A stretch of DNA of 64,000 bases from Candidatus Gastranaerophilales bacterium (GTDB taxonomy: Bacteria; Cyanobacteriota; Vampirovibrionia; Gastranaerophilales; Gastranaerophilaceae), in NCBI GenBank assembly GCA_944323145.1, contig CALURJ010000006.1:19640-83639 (forward strand), in the 5' to 3' direction. The notes under the pieces are model-generated. The model was given only the letters and a program-made list of their open reading frames with translations. It was not told the DNA's origin and ran no database searches. The position numbers were made by a program, and so were the translations under genes. Positions 35,811 to 45,665 of the stretch are shown one piece after another. Positions within the stretch are counted from its first letter, which is position 1; each line of letters starts with the position of its first letter.

Positions 35811-36650
35811 ATGGCAGTTATTTTAGATGGCAAGAAATTAAGAGATAAAATATTTGAAGGACTTAAAACAAAAATTGAAGGAATGGCAGTAAAACCATCG
35901 CTTGCTGTAATACTTGCAGGGGATAATCCTTCAAGCGAAATTTACGTTAATAACAAAAAAAAATGCGCTGAGAAACTTGGAATAAATTCAATAGTAATTA
36001 CCTATCCCTCAAATGTTACCGAAACTGAACTTTTAACCAAAATAGCAGAGCTTAACAATGACAAAAATATAACAGCAATTCTTGTTCAGCTTCCGCTTCC
36101 CGCTCATATAGACAAATTTAAAATAATTGATGCAATAGCCCCGCAAAAAGATGTTGATGGACTTACGACATATAACTGCGGCAAATTATTTTCAGGAGAA
36201 AAATCTTATGTTTACCCGTGCACTCCAAAGGGAATTTTACTTTTACTTGATGAGTACGGAATTGAAATTGCGGGAAAACATGCAGTTGTTATAGGGCGTT
36301 CAAACCTTGTCGGTAAACCCGTTGCACAAATGCTTTTGAACAGAAATGCCACAGTGACGATGTGCCACAGCAAAACAAAAAATCTCCCAGACATAACAAA
36401 AACTGCTGATATTTTAATTTCAGCAGTTGGGAAAAAAGTTGTAGGGGAAAATATGTTAAAAAATAATTGTGTCGTAATTGATGTAGGTATTTTTAGAGAT
36501 GAGAACGGGAAAATATCCGGCGATGTCGATTTTGAAAAAGTTTCAAAATCAGCCTCGTACATTTCGCCTGTTCCCGGCGGTGTCGGACCAATGACAATAG
36601 CGTCATTAATGCTCAATACCGTTGAATTGGCAGAGTGCATGCGGGCTTAA
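35811..36650 (+). CDS. folD: Methylenetetrahydrofolate dehydrogenase/cyclohydrolase
   Basis: Bifunctional enzyme interconverting 5,10-methylene-THF and 10-formyl-THF. The 279 residues show the signatures EIYVNNKKKCAEKLGI (Tyr and Lys of the active site near 45-50), QLPLPAHID, KDVDGLTTYN, the NAD(P) site VVIGRSNLVGKPVAQML, and PVPGGVGPMTIASLMLNT. The ATG follows GGGAGTAGG and the previous stop by two bases, so it is in one operon with the MetE-like and CooC-like genes. Confidence 0.97.
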   Translation: MAVILDGKKLRDKIFEGLKTKIEGMAVKPSLAVILAGDNPSSEIYVNNKKKCAEKLGINSIVITYPSNVTETELLTKIAELNNDKNITAILVQLPLPAHIDKFKIIDAIAPQKDVDGLTTYNCGKLFSGEKSYVYPCTPKGILLLLDEYGIEIAGKHAVVIGRSNLVGKPVAQMLLNRNATVTMCHSKTKNLPDITKTADILISAVGKKVVGENMLKNNCVVIDVGIFRDENGKISGDVDFEKVSKSASYISPVPGGVGPMTIASLMLNTVELAECMRA

Positions 36651-36675
36651 AGATGCCAGCGGGTTTTCATCCGTC

Positions 36676-36735
36676 ATTGCGGACAGCGAAGCTGATTCGC
36701 AATCGCATTAACGATACTTTGTATCTATGCATCTA
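36676..36735. repeat. GTCATTGCG/CGCAATC repeat fragment
   Basis: ATTGCG (36676-36681) and CGCAAT (36698-36703) form an inverted pair with GACAGCGAAGCTGATT between. TTGTATCTATGCATCTA follows at 36719-36735; its complement TAGATGCATAGA recurs inside the glycosyltransferase gene at 56453. An equivalent inverted pair is at 37304-37324. Confidence 0.5.
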
Positions 36736-36738
36736 GCC

Positions 36739-37062
36739 CTAACTGCCTATCAAGTTCAATGTGCAGGAAGATTTAATGTTATTAGTTACAAGGTTCTTAA
36801 TACTTGATATTTCGTTTTCAAGCAGTGTTATCTGAGAATCCAGAGAATCCTGCCTTGTTTCAAGATACGATTGTTCCTGCTGCAATGCGATGTATGTCGG
36901 ATCATCATCCGGTTCAACTTCATCGCCAAGCTGTTCTGCTCTAATACCCATTTGTTTTGTAATGTAGTTTGCCCTGCTCATTACAAGCGTCTGTTCAAAT
37001 TGCAGTTGGCTTTTCTGCAAAGTGAATAAATTTTTCTGTGCATCAATTGCTAAAAAAGTCAT
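36739..37062 (-). CDS. Small coiled-coil protein
   Basis: A 107-residue helical protein without signal peptide. N-terminus MTFLAIDAQKNLFTLQKSQL, then an acidic linker (EQLGDEVEPDDDP) and a coiled coil LETRQDSLDSQITLLENEIS ending SSIKNLVTNNIKSSC. The C-terminal region resembles that of the 472-residue protein at 20309-21727 (KKLDLELKKLDTEHS, VKNVVDKNVEASF), so both may belong to one export or assembly family. AAGGAGAG precedes the ATG closely. Single-gene unit. Confidence 0.65.
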   Translation of the reverse strand: MTFLAIDAQKNLFTLQKSQLQFEQTLVMSRANYITKQMGIRAEQLGDEVEPDDDPTYIALQQEQSYLETRQDSLDSQITLLENEISSIKNLVTNNIKSSCTLNLIGS

Positions 37063-37181
37063 CTCATCTCTCCTTATTTTTTTATTTGCTCTTACACATA
37101 TAAAGTATTTAAAAAATCTTTGATTTCACAAAGTGTATTTTTTGTTACATTTGTTTACATAAAAAAATATTATTAGAAGTT

Positions 37182-37213
37182 AATAAGTCGTTAAGACGAT
37201 AAGACGTAAAGTC
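37182..37213 (+). repeat. Octamer tandem repeat (NNTAAGAC-type)
   Basis: Four 8-bp units (AATAAGTC, GTTAAGAC, GATAAGAC, GTAAAGTC) in tandem, within a 546-base gap that has no credible gene. Confidence 0.7.
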
Positions 37214-37219
37214 ATAACG

Positions 37220-37235
37220 GTGCGCTAAAGCGCAC
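37220..37235. repeat. Hairpin GTGCGCT-AA-AGCGCAC
   Basis: Perfect 7-bp inverted repeat in the GC-rich island of the folD-trpS gap. A second inverted pair, ATTGCGC (37304-37310) and GCGCAAT (37318-37324), follows. Confidence 0.6.
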
Positions 37236-37403
37236 GTAAAATATAATAATCTGCACTTAATGAAACAGTAACAAAGCGGATGCTGTTTGAGCGAGAAAAT
37301 TAGATTGCGCAACAGGTGCGCAATGACAAATACATATAGCGAGTTCATCCGCTCGGGTTGAATTTAGTGCAGATTAAACGATCTGCGCGTTTTTCTTTCT
37401 TTG

Positions 37404-37448
37404 CTTAATTTCTTTCTTTTTGCGTCGCTCAAAAAGAAAGAAATTAAG
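37404..37448. repeat. Perfect 18-bp inverted repeat
   Basis: CTTAATTTCTTTCTTTTT (37404-37421) and its exact complement (37431-37448) enclose the 9-base loop GCGTCGCTC. Such length without mismatch is unusual here. Just downstream are a GCGGGGAC-GCAGA-GTCCCCGC hairpin (37457-37477) and a CCTCTC/GAGAGG hairpin with complementary AT flanks (37482-37518), which may act as terminators. Confidence 0.8.
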
Positions 37449-37570
37449 TGCGGGGTGCGGGGACGCAGAGTCCCCGCATATAAAATAAAACCCTCTCTCA
37501 AGGAGAGGATTTATTTTACATCCAATAATATTTGTTATGTAATTTTCAAATATTTAATATTTAGCACTAT

Positions 37571-37596
37571 CTTTCTGCTATAATAACTGCAGAAAG
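37571..37596. promoter_or_regulatory. Palindrome over the trpS -10 box
   Basis: CTTTCTGC (37571-37578) and GCAGAAAG (37589-37596) enclose TATAATAACT; TATAAT at 37579-37584 is the likely -10. A regulator binding this inverted repeat would cover the promoter. Confidence 0.5.
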
Positions 37597-37608
37597 AAAG
37601 GATCTAGT

Positions 37609-38610
37609 ATGAAAGAAAGAATAGTATCGGGTATGCGCCCGACAGGGAAATTACATTTCGGACATTATTTAGGGGTAATACAAAACTGGGTTGAACTCCA
37701 ACACAAATATGACAGCTATTTTTTTGTCGCAGACTGGCACGCCCTTACAACAAAATTCGATAAAACTGAAACACTAAGAGAAGATGTGAAAGATGTTGTA
37801 ATTGACTGGCTTGCATGCGGCATAGATCCTGAAGTTTCGACAATATACGTTCAATCACTGGTGCCGGAAATTGCCGAATTAAATATCTATCTCGGTATGA
37901 TTACACCGCAAAACTGGGTAGAACGAGACCCGTGCCTGAAAGATATGGCCAAAATTTTAAGAAGCAAAGAAGGCGCAGGTTCGCAAATTAATTACGGGCT
38001 GATGGGATATCCTGTATTGATGAGTGCAGACATTATGATGTTCAATTCAACTTATGTTCCTGTAGGTAGTGATCAGGTAGCACATATTGAAATTACAAGA
38101 GATATTGCAAGAAGATTTAATAATTTATATAAAACGGAATTCTTTAATGAGCCTAAACCATTGTTAAATCACTGTGCGCTTATATGCGGACTTGACGGAA
38201 ATAAAATGGGTAAGTCTTTCCAAAATGATATAAAAATTTCAGATACTGAAGAAGTTACAGCAAAAAAAATCATGACTGCAATAACCGACAGAAGCCGTAT
38301 GAGAAAAGATGATCCCGGGCATCCGGATGATTGCGAAGTTGCATTTAAATACTGGCAGATTTTCGGCAATAAAGAACAGGTTCAAACAGTAAAATGCGAA
38401 TGTGAAAAGGGGCTGCGAGGATGTGCCGACTGCAAACGGCAGCTAGGCAAAGTAATCAATGAAAAATTTGCCCCGATAAGAGAAAAGCGCAAATACTATG
38501 AAGATAACCCGCAAGAAGTTGAACGGATTATACAAGAAGGATCTGAAAAAGCACGTATTGAAGCCCAAAAAGTGCTTAAAGAAGTCAGAAATATTATCGG
38601 AATGTACTAA
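37609..38610 (+). CDS. trpS: Tryptophanyl-tRNA synthetase with predicted [4Fe-4S] site
   Basis: Charges tRNA-Trp; 333 residues. The class I HIGH motif is HFGHYLG (16-22) and the KMSKS motif is NKMGKSFQN (198-206). Cysteines at 242, 265, 272 and 275 give exactly C-x22-C-x6-C-x2-C, the spacing that holds the [4Fe-4S] cluster of Thermotoga maritima TrpRS near the anticodon-binding part; an extra Cys is at 263. GAAAGGATCTAGT is the ribosome site. It is a single-gene unit with a palindrome over its promoter. Confidence 0.97.
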   Translation: MKERIVSGMRPTGKLHFGHYLGVIQNWVELQHKYDSYFFVADWHALTTKFDKTETLREDVKDVVIDWLACGIDPEVSTIYVQSLVPEIAELNIYLGMITPQNWVERDPCLKDMAKILRSKEGAGSQINYGLMGYPVLMSADIMMFNSTYVPVGSDQVAHIEITRDIARRFNNLYKTEFFNEPKPLLNHCALICGLDGNKMGKSFQNDIKISDTEEVTAKKIMTAITDRSRMRKDDPGHPDDCEVAFKYWQIFGNKEQVQTVKCECEKGLRGCADCKRQLGKVINEKFAPIREKRKYYEDNPQEVERIIQEGSEKARIEAQKVLKEVRNIIGMY

Positions 38611-38615
38611 AACAT

Positions 38616-38722
38616 CAGGCAGGCGCAAGATAAACGGAGTAATTGCGTCTGCCTGTAATCCGCGACTATGACTGCGGGTTTAAAGGAGTATTCATTTCAT
38701 AAAAATAGCCGTTGTTCACGGC
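38616..38722 (+). other. Three consecutive hairpins downstream of trpS
   Basis: CAGGCAGGCGCAA (38616-38628) pairs with TTGCGTCTGCCTG (38643-38655). AATCCGC (38657-38663) pairs with GCGGGTT (38674-38680). GCCG (38708-38711) pairs with CGGC (38719-38722). No T run follows directly. It could be an RNA 3' end, a processed RNA or a decayed repeat; the rest of the gap to 38859 holds nothing I can support. Confidence 0.4.
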
Positions 38723-38859
38723 CATATCAAAATTTGGTAAAAGGTTAGTGTGTAGGAGAAAATAAAGAAAAAGAAAATGGTTTATACCTCATGTATTCCA
38801 CCAAATAAGATATCTATAACATATATTGAGTATATATTTTACAATTGTTAATATTAATA

Positions 38860-38884
38860 AAGCACTCTATAAAGAGTGCTTTTA
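38860..38884. terminator. Terminator before the third prepilin gene end
   Basis: AAAGCACTCT, ATAA, AGAGTGCTTT: perfect stem with A and T flanks, serving the leftward prepilin transcript and possibly trpS. Confidence 0.85.
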
Positions 38885-38906
38885 ATACATATTAAAAATA
38901 AATAAG

Positions 38907-39566
38907 TTAATATTCCATTTTCCAACCGTCATTCATAATTCTTCCAAAGGCTCCAGTACGTGAACCATTAGATTTTGCAAAATTAGTAGTCTTACCATTA
39001 TTTTCAAAATCCAAATCATAAAGTTCACCATCATTATTCACAAATATTGTGAAAAAATCACGTCCAAACATATTAGGACTTTGAGCACCATTTACATCAA
39101 CCTCCAAATATAGAGGGACACCGGAAGTTCCAGTTTCAGCACAGACAGCAGCACCACTAGCCAAAGTAAAAGCCATACCTGTACAATTCCCGGAAGTTAA
39201 AGTTTTACCAGTCGTATCATTATCTATTGCATAATAATTACCAGAAGAAAAACATTTAGCACCCGCATTTGAAGTATAACTGTTTCCGCAATCTGAGACA
39301 ACTTTAAAGTAATCATTTATAAAATTTTTCAAGCCTGTACTATTGTTATAAAGTTCAGTTTCAGCCAAACTTTCGACTTTCTGATCGGACATATAAAGTT
39401 GTATTGCCTGTGAAAACTCTGAATAAACCTTATGTAATTGAGTCACAAGCGTCTGAGTTTGGTGATTTTTAATCAGGTTTGGGACAGTCAATGCCGATAC
39501 TACACCGATAATCCCCATAGTTACGAGAACTTCCGCAAGAGTGAATGCTTTTTTATTACTTTTCAT
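38907..39566 (-). CDS. Prepilin-like protein, third copy
   Basis: A 219-residue protein with leader MKSNKKA and then FTLAEVLVTMGIIGVVSALT, Glu at +5. Position -1 is Ala instead of Gly, which peptidases of the PilD type tolerate. The body has several Cys and EVDVNGAQSPNMFGRDFF followed by NNDGELYDLDF, corresponding to the DVNG..PN..G.D and DG motifs of the other two. GTGAGG precedes the ATG. Unlike the other two it has no adjacent XRE gene and is divergent from lptB. Confidence 0.83.
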   Translation of the reverse strand: MKSNKKAFTLAEVLVTMGIIGVVSALTVPNLIKNHQTQTLVTQLHKVYSEFSQAIQLYMSDQKVESLAETELYNNSTGLKNFINDYFKVVSDCGNSYTSNAGAKCFSSGNYYAIDNDTTGKTLTSGNCTGMAFTLASGAAVCAETGTSGVPLYLEVDVNGAQSPNMFGRDFFTIFVNNDGELYDLDFENNGKTTNFAKSNGSRTGAFGRIMNDGWKMEY

Positions 39567-39713
39567 TAATACCTCACTTAAATAATAATATTAATCCAAC
39601 CGATATATTCATTATAGCATTTTTTCAAATAAATTCAAGTATATCCCCTTTCAAATAATTGCAATAAAAATTTTTTTCAAGTAAAATACTGTTATGAACA
39701 AAAGGGGTATGGA

Positions 39714-40439
39714 ATGAGAATTGAGGCTAAAAATCTTGTTAAAATATACGGCGACAGAAGTGTTGTAAATGATATTTCTTTTGATATGAACAAAGGTGAA
39801 GTCGTATGTCTTCTTGGGCCTAACGGGGCAGGTAAAACCACAACTTTCTATATGGTGGTAGGACTTGTAAAGCCAAATAAGGGTCATATATTTTTGGATG
39901 GGGAAGACATTACTAACTGGCCGATGAACGAACGTGCGAGAGCCGGTATCGGTTATCTTCCGCAAGAAGCTTCTATTTTTAGAAAATTGTCAGTAGAAGA
40001 TAACATAAAACTGGTTCTTGAAATGAATGACAAGCTGACTGTAGATGAAAAAAAACGAAAATTGGAAGAACTTTTAACCGAATTCGGGATTTTAAGGCTG
40101 CGTTCTTATGCTGCGGTTTCTCTCTCCGGAGGTGAACGAAGAAGGGTTGAAATTGCAAGAGCTCTGGCAGCAAGTCCTGATTTTATGTTACTGGACGAAC
40201 CTTTTGCAGGTATTGACCCTATTGCAATCGGTGAAATTAAAGATAATATAAGAAAAATATCGGAAGATAAAGGGCTGGGAGTTCTTATTACAGACCATAA
40301 CCCGAAAGCAACTCTTTCTATTACGGATAGAGCTTATGTAATTTTTGACGGGAAAATCAAAATTCAGGGAAAAAGCGCTGATGTTGCTGTTGACCCCGTT
40401 GCTAAAGAATTTTATTTAGGAAAGGATTTTGCTCTATAA
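39714..40439 (+). CDS. lptB: LPS transport ATP-binding protein LptB
   Basis: Cytoplasmic ATPase of the LptBFG complex that extracts LPS from the inner membrane. The 241 residues show Walker A GPNGAGKTTTFYMVVGL, the family-specific GIGYLPQEASIFRKLSVEDN, ABC signature LSGGERRRVEIARAL, Walker B FMLLDEPFAGIDPIA and switch ITDHN. It proves an LPS-bearing Gram-negative envelope. The stop overlaps the next ATG (TAATG). Confidence 0.97.
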   Translation: MRIEAKNLVKIYGDRSVVNDISFDMNKGEVVCLLGPNGAGKTTTFYMVVGLVKPNKGHIFLDGEDITNWPMNERARAGIGYLPQEASIFRKLSVEDNIKLVLEMNDKLTVDEKKRKLEELLTEFGILRLRSYAAVSLSGGERRRVEIARALAASPDFMLLDEPFAGIDPIAIGEIKDNIRKISEDKGLGVLITDHNPKATLSITDRAYVIFDGKIKIQGKSADVAVDPVAKEFYLGKDFAL

Positions 40440-41554
40440 TGAAATTATTTCCTAAAATAACTATTTATGACAAATACATTTTTTCTCAGGTAATGATGGC
40501 AACAATAGTTGCAATTCTGCTTTTTACGGTTGTCTGGATTGCACCTGAAATGCTTTTAAATACGATTAAGAGAACTTTAGCCGGAGAATACGGCGTAAAA
40601 ACCGCTATACTTATACTGTTTTATGAATTGCCGAAAATTCTCGGGAAAGCTTTTCCGGTCGGACTTCTTTTAGGAACATTATTTACTTTTGACAAATTAA
40701 GCAAAGATTCAGAGCTGACCATTTTCAGAGCTGTCGGGCTTTCATTCCAGAGAATTGCAGCACCGGTGATTGTATTAAGCTTAATTGTAACCTGGATGTG
40801 TTTTGTTACTTATGACAAACTAATTCCAATGTCGGTAAATAAATCAATAGCTTTGCGCGGTGGTTATGTTACCACACAGTATATATACACTCAAAAAGAT
40901 AAAGAAGGAGTTCCTATCAATGCTGTTGTTATCTCAAAATTCTCAAAAGATACAATGTACAACGTAATTGTACTTGATTTTTCAAAGAAGCAATACTCTG
41001 ATGTACATCAGCTTAAAAATATTTTCCACGCCAAAACTGGTAAAAATCTGCCCGACAAATGGGAATTATATGATATTACACAATACAAAATCTCTAATGA
41101 CGGAATATTCATCGATATTGCGAAATTACCTAAAATGGACATTTTAGAAGGTGAAGCCGCAAAAAATGCTTTCACTCTTATGACATACTCAGTAAAAAAA
41201 GAGCGGGAAATCAATAATCATGATTTAAATAATTATATCAAACTTCTTAAAAAAGAAGGGCTTGATGAAGAATACAGGTATATGTTAAATAAATATCTCC
41301 AAAGATTTTTCCATCCGTTTGTTTGTGTTCTTCTTGCAATAATGGGGACACTTCTCGGTTTCAGCAAACCGAGAGAGCAAAGATTAGTTGGTTTTACTAT
41401 TGCTATAGGATGTATTTTCCTCTATTATATAACCCTGCCGTTCTTTGATCTTCTGGCAGAAAAAGGAGTTCTTCATCCGTTTATAACCGCAATATTCCCT
41501 CCTTTTGCATTTTTCTGTGCGATAGTGGCATTCTACAAGTCAAAGGATTTATAA
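40439..41554 (+). CDS. LptF/LptG family LPS export permease
   Basis: A 371-residue inner-membrane protein of the YjgP/YjgQ family, partner of LptB. It has N-terminal spans with the KLSKDSELTIFRAVGLS coupling region near 85-101, a periplasmic beta-jellyroll domain (about 120-260), and three C-terminal spans after QRFFHPFVCVLLAIMGTLLG. Only one permease gene is here; the second subunit and LptA, LptC and LptD would be elsewhere. Translationally coupled to lptB. Whether it is LptF or LptG cannot be decided. Confidence 0.92.
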   Translation: MKLFPKITIYDKYIFSQVMMATIVAILLFTVVWIAPEMLLNTIKRTLAGEYGVKTAILILFYELPKILGKAFPVGLLLGTLFTFDKLSKDSELTIFRAVGLSFQRIAAPVIVLSLIVTWMCFVTYDKLIPMSVNKSIALRGGYVTTQYIYTQKDKEGVPINAVVISKFSKDTMYNVIVLDFSKKQYSDVHQLKNIFHAKTGKNLPDKWELYDITQYKISNDGIFIDIAKLPKMDILEGEAAKNAFTLMTYSVKKEREINNHDLNNYIKLLKKEGLDEEYRYMLNKYLQRFFHPFVCVLLAIMGTLLGFSKPREQRLVGFTIAIGCIFLYYITLPFFDLLAEKGVLHPFITAIFPPFAFFCAIVAFYKSKDL

Positions 41555-41556
41555 TT

Positions 41557-42351
41557 ATGAAAAAAATATTTTTTTTAATTCTTTCTGTTTTAATACTTTC
41601 AAATGCAGCGATTGCTGCTCCGATAGAAGTCACATACAATGACGGGATTTACCATATTGTGCTCACCGGTGAAAAAATAAAAAAACGTATAAAATTTGTA
41701 AGTTCGGAAAGTCTTATCACTAACAAAGAAGCTCACCAGAGGGCAAAAGCAAAATTGACAATAAACGCAGGCTACTTTGATCCCGAAAACCAGAAATCAA
41801 TGTCTTATATAGTTACTGACAGAGTTACAATGGAAGATCCGCAAGTTAATGAGGCTTTATTATACAATCCGGTTTTGCGCAGGAATATGGATAAAATTCT
41901 GAACAGAACTGAATTCAGAGTGTTAGAATGCGATAAAGGTAAATACCGTTATGAAATTGTTCCGCATAGGAGTTCTGTTGATTTCGGATGTGCATTAATT
42001 ACTTCCGCTCAGGGAGGCCCGCTTGTTTATCCGCAGTTAAGACTTGAAGAAGAATTTTTCATAGAGAAAAAAAACGGAGAAATAATCAGGGAAAGCTGTT
42101 CTGTGTTACATAAGACCTCAAGAACGATTATCGGATTGAAAGACAATGATGTGCATATTCTTATAATAACGGATAAACATCCAATGGATTTGTATGAAGT
42201 TCATGACTATGTAAAAAGCCTCGGCTGGGACAGAGCAATGGCTTTTGACGGCGGAAGCTCCACATCTATGAATTATTTAAATAAATACAATGTCACTTCA
42301 ATCGGCGACGGTGCAGGAAGAAGCCTCAAGTCATTCATGATAGTAAGATAA
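41557..42351 (+). CDS. Exported phosphodiester glycosidase (NAGPA-like) protein
   Basis: A 264-residue protein with signal peptide (KKIFFLILSVLILSNAAIA). The body matches the phosphodiester glycosidase/DUF2233 family related to the uncovering enzyme NAGPA: NAGYFDPENQKSMSYIV near 65-81, SAQGGPLVYPQL, SRTIIGLKDNDVHILII, and the C-terminal AFDGGSSTSMNYL. These proteins cleave phosphodiester-linked sugars in the envelope. It begins three bases after the LPS permease gene, so it may act on LPS or other phosphoglycans; this is inference from context. Confidence 0.82.
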   Translation: MKKIFFLILSVLILSNAAIAAPIEVTYNDGIYHIVLTGEKIKKRIKFVSSESLITNKEAHQRAKAKLTINAGYFDPENQKSMSYIVTDRVTMEDPQVNEALLYNPVLRRNMDKILNRTEFRVLECDKGKYRYEIVPHRSSVDFGCALITSAQGGPLVYPQLRLEEEFFIEKKNGEIIRESCSVLHKTSRTIIGLKDNDVHILIITDKHPMDLYEVHDYVKSLGWDRAMAFDGGSSTSMNYLNKYNVTSIGDGAGRSLKSFMIVR

Positions 42352-42376
42352 TACCCCGTTAAAAAGGAGAAAAATT

Positions 42377-43213
42377 ATGTTAAGCGGACCATTTTTGGAC
42401 AGAAACTGGATAGGACAGAATGAAGATTACAACACATCTGATATTATAATGCTTGGGCTTCCCTTTGACGGTACAGTGTCATACCGTTCAGGCTCACGTT
42501 TTGCCCCTGAACAGATAAGACTTGCAAGCTGGGGGATGGAGGATTATTCCCCGCGCTTTGACAAACATCTTCAGGATGTAAATTTTCACGATGCGGGAGA
42601 TTTGGAATTTCCGCTCGGAAACACTTACAAATCTCTTGATTTGATAGAAAAAAATGTTGAAGAAATTTATAAGGACGGAAAAAGAGTCTTTGGTATCGGA
42701 GGGGAACACCTTGTAACCCTGCCTGAAATTAAAGCAGTGTCTAAATTTTATAAAAATTTGGCTGTTGTTCATTTTGACGCCCACACTGATTTGCGTGAAG
42801 AATATCTCGGGGAAGAAATGTCGCATTCTGCCGTAATCCGTCATATTTCAAAAATCATTGGGCCTGAAAATATTAAACAGATTGGAATCCGCTCCGGAAT
42901 GAAAGAAGAATGGGAATTTATGAAAGAGCATAATACTCTGATTTATGAATATTCCGGACTTGATGCTTTAAAAGACAAAAAGATTTTTGTGACAGTTGAT
43001 TTGGATGTTCTGGATCCTTCTGTTATGCCGGGAACGGGAACTCCGGAAAGCGGAGGAATGCAGTTTAACGAACTTATGGGCTGGTTTGAATATTTGAAAG
43101 ATTTTGATATAATTGGTGCTGATGTTGTTGAACTTGCGCCCGATTATGATGCTTCAGGCGTTTCAACAGCGGTTGCGGGAAAAGTTATAAGAGAACTTTT
43201 AATGATTATGTAA
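42377..43213 (+). CDS. speB: Agmatinase-like ureohydrolase
   Basis: Arginase/agmatinase family binuclear manganese enzyme, 278 residues; agmatinase (agmatine to putrescine and urea) is the likeliest activity. Metal ligands are visible in GGEHLVTLP, VVHFDAHTDLREEY and VDLDVLDPSVMPGTGTPESGG. AAAGGAG precedes the ATG. speA and spermidine synthase genes are not adjacent. Formimidoylglutamase or guanidinobutyrase cannot be ruled out. Confidence 0.85.
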   Translation: MLSGPFLDRNWIGQNEDYNTSDIIMLGLPFDGTVSYRSGSRFAPEQIRLASWGMEDYSPRFDKHLQDVNFHDAGDLEFPLGNTYKSLDLIEKNVEEIYKDGKRVFGIGGEHLVTLPEIKAVSKFYKNLAVVHFDAHTDLREEYLGEEMSHSAVIRHISKIIGPENIKQIGIRSGMKEEWEFMKEHNTLIYEYSGLDALKDKKIFVTVDLDVLDPSVMPGTGTPESGGMQFNELMGWFEYLKDFDIIGADVVELAPDYDASGVSTAVAGKVIRELLMIM

Positions 43214-43260
43214 TTTATTTTCCATTTGAGAGAGAGGCCTTTAAAGTATATGAGGGGTAA

Positions 43261-45234
<1,974 letters not shown>

Positions 45235-45248
45235 AAAGTGCAGGATTT

Positions 45249-45665
45249 ATGAGAAGAAAAACAAGAATAATACAAATATCAGGATTACGCGGAATATTAA
45301 TGATGCTGTTTATAGCTTCATGCCTTGCAGCCGGATTTATTGCATTTCCTGCTTTCGTTGCAATGCATATATGGAACTGGGCAGCGGCTTACGCGGCAAT
45401 ACCTGCAATAAATATATATCAAGGCTTAATGCTTTGGGCAATAGTTGCAATATCGGGTTTTATAATCAATGACAGAAAAAAATTTCTTGTAGCTTTTAAA
45501 GCACCCGACAGATTAACAGATGATGAAATGAAAAAGGTTCTTGAACGTGTCAAACTTCATTCACAAGCTCAGGCTTTAAATTCTATGATTTTAAAATCAG
45601 CAAAACCTATTGAAAAAGAAAACAAAACAGAAGATTCATCAGAAAATAAAAAGGAGAATGTATGA
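45249..45665 (+). CDS. Small membrane protein with two spans
   Basis: A 138-residue protein of unknown function. Two hydrophobic helices (about 14-40, LMMLFIASCLAAGFIAFPAF, and 55-75, LMLWAIVAISGFII) are followed by a cytoplasmic, charged tail of about 60 residues (DDEMKKVLERVKLH). The stop overlaps the next ATG by four bases (ATGA), which supports translation and links it to the SIMPL-domain protein. Confidence 0.65.
   Translation: MRRKTRIIQISGLRGILMMLFIASCLAAGFIAFPAFVAMHIWNWAAAYAAIPAINIYQGLMLWAIVAISGFIINDRKKFLVAFKAPDRLTDDEMKKVLERVKLHSQAQALNSMILKSAKPIEKENKTEDSSENKKENV

Noticed and set aside
38640..38735. Leftward short frame MAVNNGYFYEMNTPLNPQS in the trpS-prepilin gap
   Set aside because: No Shine-Dalgarno and an in-frame TAG after 19 codons; could be a decayed gene but evidence is too thin to list.
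38781..38855. Rightward 24-codon frame in the same gap
   Set aside because: The nearest GGAG is 18 bases before the ATG and the composition is that of AT-rich intergenic DNA; no promoter, leader or antisense RNA as at the two toxin-like loci.
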